NCBI RefSeq assembly: GCF_000247695.1
Contig: NW_004624880.1
Coordinates: 2,924,829-2,988,828, forward strand
DNA from: Heterocephalus glaber
Lineage: Eukaryota > Chordata > Mammalia > Rodentia > Bathyergidae
Length of the DNA: 64,000 nucleotides
Direction of reading: 5' to 3'
The notes beneath the pieces were generated by a model. The model saw only the letters and a list, made by a program, of their open reading frames with translations. It was not told the DNA's origin and did no database searches. The position numbers and the translations under genes were made by a program. This document shows, one piece after another, positions 46,011 through 56,680 of this stretch. Within the stretch, counting starts at the first letter, position 1; every line of letters begins with the position of its first letter.

Positions 46011-46668
46011 TCTGTTCATCTGTAGAGAGTTCTTAATTGATAAAGGTATTTGGAAGATTAGAAATATGTATAGTTGCATGGAAAGATGCAATATTTACGT
46101 CAAGAAGTATGTTAATTTTACTTACTGGCTGAAAAATCTTGATTAATGCTATTGCAAAATTTATAACATGTTATATGCTCACTTGAGTTTTTTACACATA
46201 TCTAACTCTGAGGGTAGGGCAAAAGAACAACACTTTGGGGTGGATAAGGTTTGATTCAGCTGAACATGTGATATACTAGGAATTATGGAGTTTGGGTGTT
46301 GTAAATAAAGATGTTTTCTCTACTCAGTGAAGTGCCTTCTTCTAGACAGGCATTTCACTCTCAGATTTCCTCTCATGATAAAACTCTAACAAAGTGCTGC
46401 TTTTCCTTCAGCGTCTCTGTTTCTTCCTCTGTAAATAGTAACAAACAACGGCAGCATTTTAATGTCACACTCATAGAAGCAGTCTGTAGAAAAGTGTGAT
46501 TCCATTATACTCTGTGTGAGTCAGCCTTATACTCCGTTCAGGTGTGGGAGAGGGCAGGGCAGTACCTCCAGTGGGTAGGTTTTGATCTGCTAGAGGAGTC
46601 TAAGTGCTTTTGAGTGCATGTCAAAGGCTGTGGTGAAACACTGAAATGTAATTGACATAGTGTGTGCA
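46011..46668. other. Unique-looking non-coding DNA
   Basis: Nothing recognised. Confidence 0.35.
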
Positions 46669-46671
46669 GGC

Positions 46672-47090
46672 ACGCATATGTATTAGTCAGATTTTCATTG
46701 CTGGATAAAATATGTGCCATCGACAACTTAAAGGAAGGAAATTGTATTTTGGCTCATGGTCTCAGAATTTTCAGCCCATGGGTCAGCTGGTTCCAAGAAA
46801 AGAACATTATGGCAGAAGGGTGTGGCAGAGGTCCTTACCTCAAGAGCCAGGAACCAAAGAGCAGAGGAAGAGCCAAAGAGAGAAAGGAAGAAGTTGGAAA
46901 CAGAATATACTCTTTAGAAGCATGTTCCCAGCAACTCACCTCCTTCAGCCAGGCCCCACCTCCTAACAGCACATTCAGCTATGAACTTCTCAATGGGTTA
47001 ATCCACTGATGAGTTTAGTGCCTCCATGACCCACTTACCTTCCAAAAGCCCTACCTTTGAATACATGAGAATTTGGGGGGAACATTTAGC
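46672..47090 (+). repeat. Ancient retroelement relic, class uncertain
   Basis: TTAGTCAGATTTTCATTGCT, CTCATGGTCTCAGAATTTTC, CAGGCCCCACCTCCTAACAG and GAGAATTTGGGGGGAACATT match a common mammalian repeat layout also present at 55810-56165. The two overlapping open frames inside are not genes. Confidence 0.5.
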
Positions 47091-47100
47091 CCTGCCTTGT

Positions 47101-47139
47101 TTCCCTTATTCCCCTATTCCCCTATTCCTCTATTCCCCC
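47101..47139. repeat. Short tandem array of CCTATTCC-like 8-mers
   Basis: About four to five copies of a CCCTATTC unit with one C/T change. Confidence 0.85.
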
Positions 47140-47140
47140 A

Positions 47141-48025
47141 CTAACACCAGTGCTGAACAGAACGTTACAAGGGAGAATGATTCCAGTGCTCTTCTATGTG
47201 GCTGTGAAGATGGCATTGAAAAACTTTTAATGAGATGTTAAAGATTTGTCACTCACTCTTGTTCACTGATGAATGCAAAGGACTTTTAAATGGAGGACCA
47301 GCACTCCTGGGTGTGGAGTCAAAATAATGGGAAGTAGGCAGTCCTCTTGTTCTATCCATCTGGATCAAACTCTACTAAGAGTTGCCTTTTAAAACATATC
47401 CAAGCAAGGAGAGCATGGTTCACTTCTTGGAATGAGAGTTTATGAGGCATTGCTGCAATTCCCACAAAATTAGGAGGAATTCTATGATCCAAAAGTTTTA
47501 GAAATGTTGAGTATGTTCACATTGTAGATATAAAATGCACAAGAGTGCATCTAAGGCTGAAAAATAAAATATTTGAATCCAGCTTTCCTGAATTTATTTG
47601 TCTTTCCAACTGTTTTATTTAGTTACACTCATTAACATCTTGAATACATCTTGTTCTTAGATAGTGGGGAAATGCTGTCCTTAGAGAAGCCTCAGTAAAC
47701 AAATTGTTGTATTGAAGGCTGAAGTCCAAGCATTAAGTAAAAGAAAAGTAGAATATGGATTAATGAATCTTGCAAATAGGGAATATATGTTTACCACACC
47801 AACAGGCCTTTTAAACAGCCCATTCTTTATTAAATTGGAGATCTATGGGTGAGGAAGACTGAACTAGGCAACTAGAAAGTGAGTTCATTTATCCAGTGAC
47901 ACTTTATACCCAAAATTAGTTTAACTTTTTTTTCCCATTAGATCAGATAGAGTTCCTTGGAAAATCTCTTGAAAATCTTGAAATTGAGTCTTCTCCCTTC
48001 CCTCTGCCCTTTTGCTTTTTCTTAT
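47141..48025. other. Unique-looking non-coding DNA
   Basis: Nothing recognised. Confidence 0.35.
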
Positions 48026-48040
48026 AAAGAATGAGTGTAG

Positions 48041-48129
48041 GGCTGGGGATTTAGCTCAGTGGTTTTGCCGCCTGCTGCACAAGTGCAAGGACCCGAGTTC
48101 AATCCCTGGTACCAAAAAAAAAAAAAAAA
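48041..48129 (+). mobile_element. ID-type SINE, recent-looking
   Basis: GGGCTGGGGATTTAGCTCAG, B box GAGTTCAATCC, CTGGTACC and a pure A tail of about 17 bases. A perfect 14-base target-site duplication AAGAATGAGTGTAG lies at 48027-48040 and 48130-48143. It has the best-preserved flanks of the TTCC/TTTT-type IDs here. Confidence 0.96.
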
Positions 48130-48419
48130 AAGAATGAGTGTAGATTTGATTTACAACTTTTGTAGTTTGTGTTTAATGGGACCCTATGGAAACCTACTAG
48201 CCAAGAAAAAGAGTAATCACTATAGTTTTAACTGTAATTACAGAAAAATGCTTTCCTCTCCTTCAACCTTTCCATTGTCTGTGATCATGAGCCATATCTT
48301 CAATAGAAATTTTCCAATAAGTGCAAACATTGTATTTTCCTGCCATAGGCTCTCTAAAGTATTTTTATTTCTTCTCACAAAATAGCCAGGAAGATTTCAG
48401 GCAATGGGATCAACTCCAT

Positions 48420-48700
48420 TTATCATATATGTCATTATGTAACTCTTAGCGTCTCTCAATCAATTTTTCTCTAATTGCTACTCTTCCCAGCATCTCTCTA
48501 GAATTTGTTTAGCTCAGTGGATGTTATTTTACCTACTCTGTCACAATGCTTTGCAACTGACTTCAGTCCATTCATCTATATGTTTTCTCTGCCAGTTGAA
48601 TTTAAAATTATTGGAGGCAAGGTTAACATATTTAATCCTTTCATACTGCCTTCAAAGTCTCACATGCAGTTTCTATACTGATTAGTTGCTTGTTTATTTG
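48420..48700 (+). repeat. L2-type LINE 3' relic
   Basis: Pyrimidine-rich body, then TTATTGGAGGCAAGGTTAAC and TTAGTTGCTTGTTTATTTGA, the usual L2 3' end order. Confidence 0.4.
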
Positions 48701-48774
48701 AATTGATTTAAGAATAATTCACAGGGAGTGAAAATGAGGATATCTACTCATGTTTTATATAAAATATGACTAGA

Positions 48775-48898
48775 ACATGAATATTGGAGTCTGCCTGACC
48801 TGAGTTCAAATCCCAGACCAAAAATATCAGTAGTCATTTTACTCTTAAGTTTTATATCTCCTTGAAGCTACCATGTTCTCAAATGCAGAATGGAAATA
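48775..48898 (+). repeat. MIR SINE, split by an ID insertion
   Basis: GAATATTGGAGTCTGCCTGA, CTGAGTTCAAATCCCAGACC and TTCTCAAATGCAGAATGGAA form a MIR whose 3' part resumes after the ID at 49017. Confidence 0.75.
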
Positions 48899-48916
48899 CT
48901 GTATCCACCTCTTCTT

Positions 48917-48998
48917 GGTTTTTTTGGTAACTGGAATCAAACTCAGGACCTTGCATTTGCCAGGCAGGTGTAGCACCACTGAGCTAAATCCCCAGCCC
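48917..48998 (-). mobile_element. ID-type SINE inserted in a MIR
   Basis: GGTAACTGGAATCAAACTCA, CCTTGCATTTGCCAGGCAGG and CACTGAGCTAAATCCCCAGC are present. An 18-base target-site duplication (48899-48916 and 48999-49016) differs at one base (CCACCTCTTCTT versus CCACCTTTTCTT). Confidence 0.94.
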
Positions 48999-49044
48999 CT
49001 GTATCCACCTTTTCTTAAAGAACTACTTGAGGAATAAGATGTTT

Positions 49045-49255
49045 AAATTCTGGTATCAAGACAGAGGTTTGATTCTTATCTCTGATTCTTAGTGTAGCAT
49101 CATGGGCAAGTAAGTTAAACTTCTCTGAGTCTTATTTCCCTCATCTGCAAGTTAGGGTCCACAGCAGGATTTGTCTCACGGAGTTGTTGGCATTAGGCAA
49201 AATTAAGCATGGAAGACTTAGAATGCTACTTGATACCCAGTAAGCATTTAATTAA
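49045..49255 (+). repeat. MIR SINE
   Basis: ATCATGGGCAAGTAAGTTAA, CTTCTCTGAGTCTTATTTCC and GATACCCAGTAAGCATTTAA are diagnostic. Confidence 0.85.
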
Positions 49256-50277
49256 TGTTAACTATAACTATAGAAATTCACCTAATGTACCTGATGCCAA
49301 GAGGTTCAGATAAACTTTAGTTCTTTCTCTTGCTGATTCCCACCTTTAAAATTGTTGCCATGGTAGAAGAACTTTGTAGATCTGTTGGCTAAAAGGATTT
49401 AACATAGAACTTTCATTACATGAATGGTGTTTGACTGTTTTACTCATCTTACATGACACCTTTGGGAGGAAAAACTTTCTTGAGAAGATAACAATTTATC
49501 TGAATTTAAAAAGGATTATGTTCTCCAAATGTGGGCTGGAGACTTTTTTATTGAACACAGCCATTTTGTGTCATGTTGATTTCCTCAGGATATGAATCAG
49601 AGAGAAAGAACTGAAGACTTGTCCCAGGAAGAAAGGGGAGGACTGGCAGTAGATTTTTCACTGGTAAGGCAATTTACACACTTGTCCTTTTCATGGTGAG
49701 TCATCGTCTGTGATACATTTCATAGCAATGTCTATGAGCTTCCAAATCTAGAATTAGACATGCCAGCCAAATAAGGGAGAGAGAAGGAAACAGTCTTATA
49801 CTCCATCTAGTTATCATTCAAAGCATTTTAGGAGAGAAACTTCAAGAAAATGACTGTTCTGGCACCCTACTTTTAATCATAGTTTTAAATCCATTAAAAC
49901 GGAATTAGTTAATCAAGTTCAAAATGTCTTTGGTAGAAGAATTCAATAGCATTTTTCAATAACCACCTTTTGTATTCCAGAAAAAAATACTAGTCTTTCT
50001 AATCTTTTCCCTAAATCTTTTTTTCTTTTGTTATAACTCATGGCTATCTCTATTAGAAAGTTCATTTATGTCCACTTTTTCTGGACTTCAGGTCATTTGG
50101 GCCTACTATTCTGTGGGTATTCCTCAGCTATTCTAATAGAATAGAAAATACAACATTTTGCTTCATTCACTTGCACAAAGTCCAAGTCAGAGTACATTAC
50201 AGGTGCTTACAATATTGACTGAAATGGTAATTATGCCCTTATACTTGTGTAGCTCTTAATGTTTATGAAAAACTTTA
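49256..50277. other. Unique-looking DNA containing a candidate exon
   Basis: No repeat recognised. See the entry at 49589-49663. Confidence 0.35.
49589..49663 (+). other. Candidate 75-base exon
   Basis: An acceptor tract (GTTGATTTCCTCAG) ends at 49588 and a donor CTG|GTAAGG follows 49663. The 75 bases are exactly 25 codons and open in the first frame, with an ATG as second codon (G at -3): MNQRERTEDLSQEERGG then LAVDFSL. A stop-free run this short is expected by chance, so only the splice-site pair is notable. Confidence 0.25.
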
Positions 50278-50353
50278 GGGGTTGCTGATGTGGCTCAGTG
50301 GTAGAGCACATGCCTGGTGTATGCAAGGTCCCTGGTTTAAGCCTTAGTACACA
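50278..50353 (+). mobile_element. ID-type SINE, older variant
   Basis: GGGTTGCTGATGTGGCTCAG, TGGTAGAGCACATGCCTGG and CCTGGTTTAAGCCTTAGTAC. Its purine tail has expanded into the adjoining microsatellite. Confidence 0.9.
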
Positions 50354-50509
50354 AGAAAGAAAAAGGAAAGAAAGAAAGAAAGAAAGGAAGGAAGGAAGGA
50401 AGGAAGGAAGGAAGGAAGGAAGGAAAGAAAGAGGGAAAGAAAGAAAGAAAGGAAGGAAGGAAGGAAGGAAGGAAGGAAAGAAAGAGGGAAAGAAAGAAAG
50501 AGAAGAAAG
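50354..50509. repeat. GAAA/GGAA purine microsatellite
   Basis: About 156 bases of pure purine on the + strand. A block of (GGAA)n followed by GAAAGAAAGAGGGAAAGAAA is present twice (about 50386-50443 and 50449-50502), so the array also has a higher-order duplication. Open frames across it are low-complexity artefacts. Confidence 0.95.
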
Positions 50510-50639
50510 CTTTATCAAAAAACTTACCTGAGATTATTTTATTTGTACTTGTCCCCAGGACCGAAATCTTACCTTTGTTTATAAAGCCAATGTTTGTCAG
50601 AGTAGAGCTCTGAATTTGATCTCCAATTCTCATTCGCAA

Positions 50640-51204
50640 AAGTTTACTAGGCAGACCTACTAGTGTTTTAAACTAGTATATCTGGAGAGTCTTCAAAAAA
50701 CTAAAAAGAGAAATTCCATTTGATACAGCCATACTTCTCCTGAGTATCTTCTTAAATGAGTTAAAGTCATCATATTGCAGTGATATATACATACCCATGT
50801 TTATAACAGAACAATTTACAATAGCTACACTATGCAGCCTATATACCCATTAACAGATGAATGCACAAAGAAAATGTGATATATGTACACAATGGATTAC
50901 TACTCAGCCATAAAGAAGGATAAATTTGAATGATTTGTAGGAAAATGGATCTATCTTGAGGCCACAATGCTAAATCAGACATAGAAGGTTAAATATCACA
51001 TGGCTTCCCTTATATCAGAAACCCAAAATATAAATAAAGAGTAAATTAAGGGAGAGCTAATGAGAACGGGATCTGGGGAAGGAGGAGAGAGGTGAGAAAA
51101 GGGAGTAAAATTGATCAAAATCCAATATGTATATGTACCAATTCCCCAAAATGAATGTCATTATTGTGTATTGCAACATATACTAATAAAATAAATTTTA
51201 AAAG
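50640..51204 (+). mobile_element. LINE-1 3' end
   Basis: GGAGAGTCTTCAAAAAACTA, CCATTTGATACAGCCATACT, CTACTCAGCCATAAAGAAGG and a UTR ending ACATATACTAATAAAATAAA. It is 5'-truncated and its frames are broken. Confidence 0.88.
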
Positions 51205-51431
51205 AAAGTATAGCTATTCATCATGCATTTTTTAAATTGTAAAATGCAATTTATTCCTGGTTAGTTTTTAATCTTTTCTGGATTTGAGCTCCAATTTATG
51301 CTGACTTTTTATAAGTTTATCATTTTCTCAGATTGTATCTCTATAGTTTTGTTCTGAATGTGAAATATTAATAACACATAATGGGGTGCTTTTAAATTCT
51401 TTCTCACCACAGTGTAGGACATCTTGGTGTC

Positions 51432-51599
51432 TTTTTTTGGTTTGTTTTGCTTTTTGTCTTTTGAGACAGGGTCTTACTATACAGTTCAGGCTGGCCTTGA
51501 ACTCACTATGTAACCCAGGCTGGCCTGGAACTCACTGTGATCCTCCTGCCTCAGCCTCCTAAATGCTGGGATTACAGATTTGTGCCACCACACCCAGCC
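51432..51599 (-). mobile_element. B1 (7SL-derived) SINE with 29-base internal duplication
   Basis: The T-rich tail is at 51432-51460. CAGGCTGGCC starts at both 51487 and 51516, a 29-base period, which is the classical tandem duplication of B1. It ends AATGCTGGGATTACAGATTT and CACCACACCCAGCC. The B1 identifies the host as a rodent. Confidence 0.96.
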
Positions 51600-51774
51600 C
51601 ACCTTGATTAAATAATGGGTGGTCAGTGTGAGGACCTTGGTATGCCTTGTGATGAAATTCTTGGTGCTCTAAGATTTCTTCATTGCAGAAATCAATGATC
51701 TGTACTAATCCTTCCATTACTGAGTTCCAATTTAGCCAAAGGTGAACATTAATTGATCAGGGAGGCAAGATCTC

Positions 51775-51885
51775 TTGCACTGAGTTCCTTAAAGACAGGA
51801 GCCATGTCAGAAATTTGTAAACTTCCATTTACTATTCTATGGGCTACGGGCTGGCACCGAACAGGTATTAAAATATATTTATCAC
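51775..51885 (+). repeat. L2-type 3' end relic
   Basis: TCCTTAAAGACAGGAGCCAT, then CTGGCACCGAACAGGTATTA, then AAATATATTTATC, is the typical L2 terminus. Confidence 0.5.
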
Positions 51886-52600
51886 ATTAAATTAACATCT
51901 GTAAGGAAATTCAAGAATGTGGTCATGATTTTGTCCATAACAATGTGCTCTTAGATAATCCACTAGGTTTCTGCTGTTATCTGTAAAATGAGATCCCTGT
52001 CTACCTTTAAAGGACTAGTGGAAATGTGAGAGTCCTAAAAATTGGGCCTTAAGGAATATTTGTTTTAGACTAGATGAAATTCTAGTCTTTAAATAATTTA
52101 ACAAATGATTTTTTTGTGTGTGAATCATCAAAGCAAAGGAGCTCTTGGTGACCTACTTGTGAATTAATATTTTAAATCAGCAAGTAGTTTTTTGACAAGT
52201 TCTTAAAACCCTCAGTATCTGTTTTTTCCCTTAATGCACATTCCAGTGTGGTCATCTTCACTGTTGGAATGGAATTATCAAGTTGAAGATATGTTGAGGA
52301 ATGGTTTGTTAAAATCTGGATTCATAATTTTCAACTGGCAGAGCTTGGGGCCAAGCAGCTCCAAGCATTATGGTATCAGTTAAATTAGCCTCCTGGAATA
52401 TGTGAACGGTCTTTTAGTTTCTCATTAATCTGAGGCAGAAAATACAGTTTCCCAAAGGTTAATGCAAGAGAAAAGTTCATTGTAACATTGTTGGGTGCTA
52501 GACGACCTACAAAATTTATTGCATTTGTCAATGAAAGAAGTCTTTAATGTTACCTTGCTGTGAAAGTCATTATAAACTTGTACATAAACAATTTTGCTTT
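51886..52600. other. Repeat-free AT-rich DNA; possible conserved element at 52280-52600
   Basis: No repeat recognised. 52280-52600 includes AAAGGTTAATGCA, TTTATTGCATTTGTCAATG and ACATTGTTGG words typical of homeodomain/SOX-type sites. Conservation is untested. Confidence 0.3.
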
Positions 52601-52604
52601 GCTA

Positions 52605-52795
52605 ATGGTTCATGAATCTGAGCAGGCATCAGAATCACCTAGAGGACTTATGAATTCACAGATGGCTGAGTACTACCCTGAAATTTTCTGATTATGTAAA
52701 TCTGGGAGAGGGTGGATCTCAAGATTTTCCATTATAATAAGTTCCTAGGTGATGCTAATGATTCACACATCCAGAACTTAGTGCTTTTTGATTTT
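52605..52795 (+). mobile_element. MER5A-like hAT-Charlie MITE
   Basis: GGCATCAGAATCACCTAGAG, GAAATTTTCTGATTATGTAA and AGTTCCTAGGTGATGCTAAT are in the MER5A order. Confidence 0.8.
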
Positions 52796-53270
52796 CCTTA
52801 AGATTGCCAAGGCTGGACAAAATAAACAATCCATAGACAGCTATTTTTCTCTGAGACTACTTTAGTGAAATGGGATTTAAGCCATCAGTGACACAGGCAG
52901 ACATCTGTGGGTCAGAGTGCTGTATAAAACTACAGTCAACTCTGGAAAAAGAAAGCCAGTGCTGTTCTGTTTTGCTTTAAGTGAAGCTTTCAGCAACTTT
53001 CTGTCTTTGTAGAACACAGTGTAGTCTGCTCTGAACTCATTCTTGGATCATCTGAAAATATATTGCCCAAATTTTAAAAACAAAAGAGGGAAGATGTATC
53101 TTCTTCATTTTTTCCCAAGTTGTCGTTTTAAGCTGTTATCTCTTTTCCAACAAATAGGCATGTACACTGGTATCTTGCCTTCTTGCTTTATGAACAAATT
53201 ACATACTGAACAATATTCCTCTGTCAAGCTGTTTCAAGTTGTTGTTTAATAGAGGCCCAAATCTATCAAT
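52796..53270. other. Unique-looking non-coding DNA
   Basis: Nothing recognised. Confidence 0.35.
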
Positions 53271-53274
53271 TCAG

Positions 53275-54980
53275 GTTCTTTCTTTGGATGCCTGTTTCAT
53301 TGCATTCAATTCAGATCAATATCCATTGAATGATTTCTCATGTCAAGTACCATTCTCAGTGCTTAAAAAAAGATGTGACCCAGACAGACACCAATCTCTG
53401 TACTTAGAAAACCTACATTCTAGCACGAAGAGACAGATAGTAAATATAATACATAAATCAATGTTATATTCCTGGTAGAGGATGCTATGGAATAAAGGAA
53501 ATTAAAGCTGAGTATTGAAGTGCAAGACTTCCAGGGCTGGCAGGAGAGAGCAGTGTTCATGGTTATAATTTTAAAAATGAGTTCCATATAAACAAAGATG
53601 TAGAGAGGTGAGATATTCACTGTACACCTGGGGAAGTGTGTCACAGGCAGAGAGGAAAGCCTGTGCAAAGGCCCCAAGGCAGGAATGTGCCTGGAATGTT
53701 AAGGGACAGCAAGGAGGCCAGTGTTGCTGAAGTGGAGTGTAGACGAAAAGTAATAGGAGAAATAACAGAAAAGTAAGGAAAAAACCATATAAAGAGTTGT
53801 AGGTAAGTGAAAAATGACTTTAGCTTCAATATGAGTAGAATAGTAGTCAGTGCAAGGTGTTGGAGAGCCGATGTTTTAGGAAGGATCTGTTGGGACATTA
53901 TGTTAAGTCTAAACCAAATAAGGCAAGGATAGAAGTAGAAACAGAGACTAGTTAGGAGACCATGCCAGTAAACAAAGCGAGAGATGTTATGGCTAGAGCC
54001 AGGGGTTGGTGCTAAAGTGCTATCTGGTACATTTTGAAAATAGGATTCAACAGGATTTCATGATAGATTGGATGCAGAATTTGAGAGAAAAAGGAAGCCA
54101 ACTTTTGGCTTCAGCACGTGGAAAATTGAAATTGCTATTGATTGAGATGGCTGCAGGAAGAGCAGATCTGGGGGGGGGATATTGGGATTTTGATTTTGGT
54201 TACACTGAATTTGGAGTGTCTGTTAGGCTCCTGGTTGTAGATGTCAAGTTGTTGTGAATAAAGCATAAATGGGACTTGTGAAAATATGTTGCATATGCCT
54301 AACCTAAAAATAGAGAAGTGGGAGTCCTCAACTTGTTGGTATTAAAAGCTATAAGTCTGAATGAGATTATCAAGTGAGCGGGTGTAGGTAAAATAAAGAC
54401 AAGGACTCAGCCTTGCTCTTCCCCAGCATAAGAAGTCAAGGAAGATCTCTGAGCTAGGAGGAAAACTAATAGGATTCAGTGTCCTAAAAGCCAAAAGAAA
54501 GAAATATATCAAGTAAAAGATAGTAAAAATAGGACAAATGCAGCTGTTAGATCCAATACGGGGAAGACCAAAAACTGTCCATTGAATTTCATAACTGGAC
54601 CTAGATTGATGATCTGAGCAAGAACATAATTTGGTGGAATTGTGATGGTTAAAGCCTGGTCAGGTAGTTTAAGAGGTAATGATAAGAGAGCAATTAGAAA
54701 CAGTGAGAAAGCCAACTCTTGAGCTTCCTGTAAAAGGATGTAAAGAAACAGAATGAAATAGGTGGAGAATTAGGGTCAAGATGATTTGTTGCTATTTAGT
54801 TTTGGTTAAGAGGCATTAAAATATGACCGTGTGCTGATAGGAATGTTCTAGCAGCCAGAGACAGATCAATGTTTTAGGAAAGATAGAAAGAATCATTTAA
54901 GCAATTTTGTTGGGTTAGCAAAAGTGGTAATATCTAGGGTTCAAGTGGAGAACTGGGCTACAGAGAGATCAAATATTTTT
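53275..54980 (+). repeat. Long old L1M 3' UTR relic, nearly collinear
   Basis: It carries the family blocks in order over 1.7 kb: GGATGCTATGGAATAAAGGA, GCAAAGGCCCCAAGGCAGGA, GACAGCAAGGAGGCCAGTGT, GGAGACCATGCCAGTAAACA, TTCATGATAGATTGGATGCA, GATTGAGATGGCTGCAGGAA, CTAAAAGCCAAAAGAAAGAA, then AAAGCCTGGTCAGGTAGTTT. It shares the layout with 7915-9130. Several short frames inside are fortuitous. Confidence 0.75.
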
Positions 54981-54999
54981 ATCCATAGTAACAGACATG

Positions 55000-55624
55000 T
55001 TTAGGGTGCTGATGCCACTGGTAAGGCGAGTAGAACTAGTGTGAGACCCTGTATAAAATCTCTTTTGAAACCTTCAGTTTTCCTCATTAAGAAGGAAATA
55101 TTATGTCCTAAAATCTCAAAAAAAATCAGCAGAAAATAAGGTCTAAGAATATGCCTCTACAAATATTTATTCAAAAACTAAAATGGAGTCAAACATAATA
55201 CAAAAAGTATGCCATACATGTTTCATTTTAGGAGTTTTTCTAAGTGTCAATTTTAAAATAAAAAAATTCTTTTCCTGGTAAATTTTTTTAAAATCAAGCA
55301 CAGACATTCTTCATTGCTCCAACAACCTTCAAATGTATTCATAATTAAGAGTACTTGCACAGGAAATTTTTATTTTTCAATTTTATGTGTATGAATGTCT
55401 GTAACATTTTTAGATGTTAAATGTGAATAATTCCATGAGAAATTTTCTTCAGCACTCTCTTGCTCTCCATTCTAACAAAATGACTAATCACCACCATCTT
55501 ATCAATGTTGACAATCTGGTATTTTATAGGTATTGATTGCAGTTCTTAAAGAGATATAAATAAAAATTTTAGGTATTCTTTTTTATAAGTTCATAAACCT
55601 AAAGCCCAGATAGGAAGTCCTAGA

Positions 55625-55625
<1 letters not shown>
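55000..55625. other. AT-rich non-coding DNA
   Basis: Nothing recognised. Confidence 0.35.
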
Positions 55626-55628
<3 letters not shown>

Positions 55629-55672
<44 letters not shown>

Positions 55673-55678
55673 GAGAGA
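55629..55678. repeat. GA microsatellite
   Basis: About 25 GA units with one GG interruption. Confidence 0.95.
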
Positions 55679-55809
55679 TCTTAAATTTTTCTTCAGTGTA
55701 AAAAACAATGACACTCTCTGGAGGGTAGGAACAATATCCTTGTGCTTGCTTGACCAACATGTATAAAACACAATCTAGTAAGGCATTACATAAATGTTGC
55801 AATGATAAT

Positions 55810-56165
55810 TCTCTTATTTTGGGCTGCTACAATAAAATGCCATCAACCGATAGACTTATAAACAATAGAAATTTATTTGTCAAGTTTGGGAATCTGGAAG
55901 CCCAAGGTCAGGGTGCCAGGATGGTTATGTCTAATTAGGGTCCTTTTCTATGTGACACATGACTGACTTCTCATGGTATCCTTACTTGGCAGAAGGAGGG
56001 TAAGAGATATCCCTGGGGGTCCCTCTTTTAACAGCACTAGTCTCATTCAGGAGTGCCGCATCCTCATGATCTAATTTCTCCCCAAAATTTCATCACTTAA
56101 TGCATTGCTTTGGGGTTTAGCATTTCAACATATGAATTTCAGAGGAACAGTCAGTGTGCTGTAAT
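55810..56165 (+). repeat. Ancient retroelement relic, class uncertain
   Basis: GGGCTGCTACAATAAAATGC, TAAACAATAGAAATTTATTT, GAATCTGGAAGCCCAAGGTC, AACAGCACTAGTCTCATTCA, CTCATGATCTAATTTCTCC and CATTTCAACATATGAATTTC are in the same order as in many mammalian copies of this repeat; see also 46672-47090. Confidence 0.6.
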
Positions 56166-56538
56166 AATAAATTATATAAGATAGATATTTTAAAATACCT
56201 TTTAAGATTGACACTGATGATCAAGTCAGTTTAAAGCAAAAAGGAAATCACTATAATATTGAGCTGGTTGGGTTGTAGGGGAAATGAAGTGCGTTTGTCT
56301 CTGTAAAATTACAGTGTATGTACCATGGTAAGGGTCCAATAACTTATTATAATAGGTATAAGATGACAAGGTTTTTCAGGAAAGATCCAATAAAATCGTC
56401 AACATTTGGGGATTATTCTTAGTTAGCTATTTGATGGGAGGGCAGAAGGTATCTGCAGCCAACATTACTTTGTTGAGAACTAAGATTTAGCAGCAAAACC
56501 ATATGAGGTCTAGGTGGACAAGAAACTATTATTCAGCT
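56166..56538. other. Unique-looking non-coding DNA
   Basis: Nothing recognised. Confidence 0.35.
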
Positions 56539-56539
56539 C

Positions 56540-56680
56540 TTATGTGCCAGGCGCATAAGCATCTTATATGCACATTTTATTTAGTTCTTATGATAGCCCT
56601 GTACCTAAGTTGCATTAACTCAATTGTATTGATGAGGAAATTGAGTTGGGGAGAAATGATTAAGTGCTACAATGGGAAAG
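56540..56680 (-). repeat. MIR SINE
   Basis: TTATGTGCCAGGCGCATAAG, TTTAGTTCTTATGATAGCCC and TTGATGAGGAAATTGAGTTG are the MIR reverse complement. Confidence 0.75.

Noticed and set aside
46662..47009. 115- and 84-codon + frames
   Set aside because: They lie in an ancient retroelement relic whose pattern recurs at 55810-56165.
50231..50639. Low-complexity Ser/Phe/Pro- or Lys/Glu-rich open frames on both strands
   Set aside because: They are translations of the purine microsatellite grown from an ID tail.
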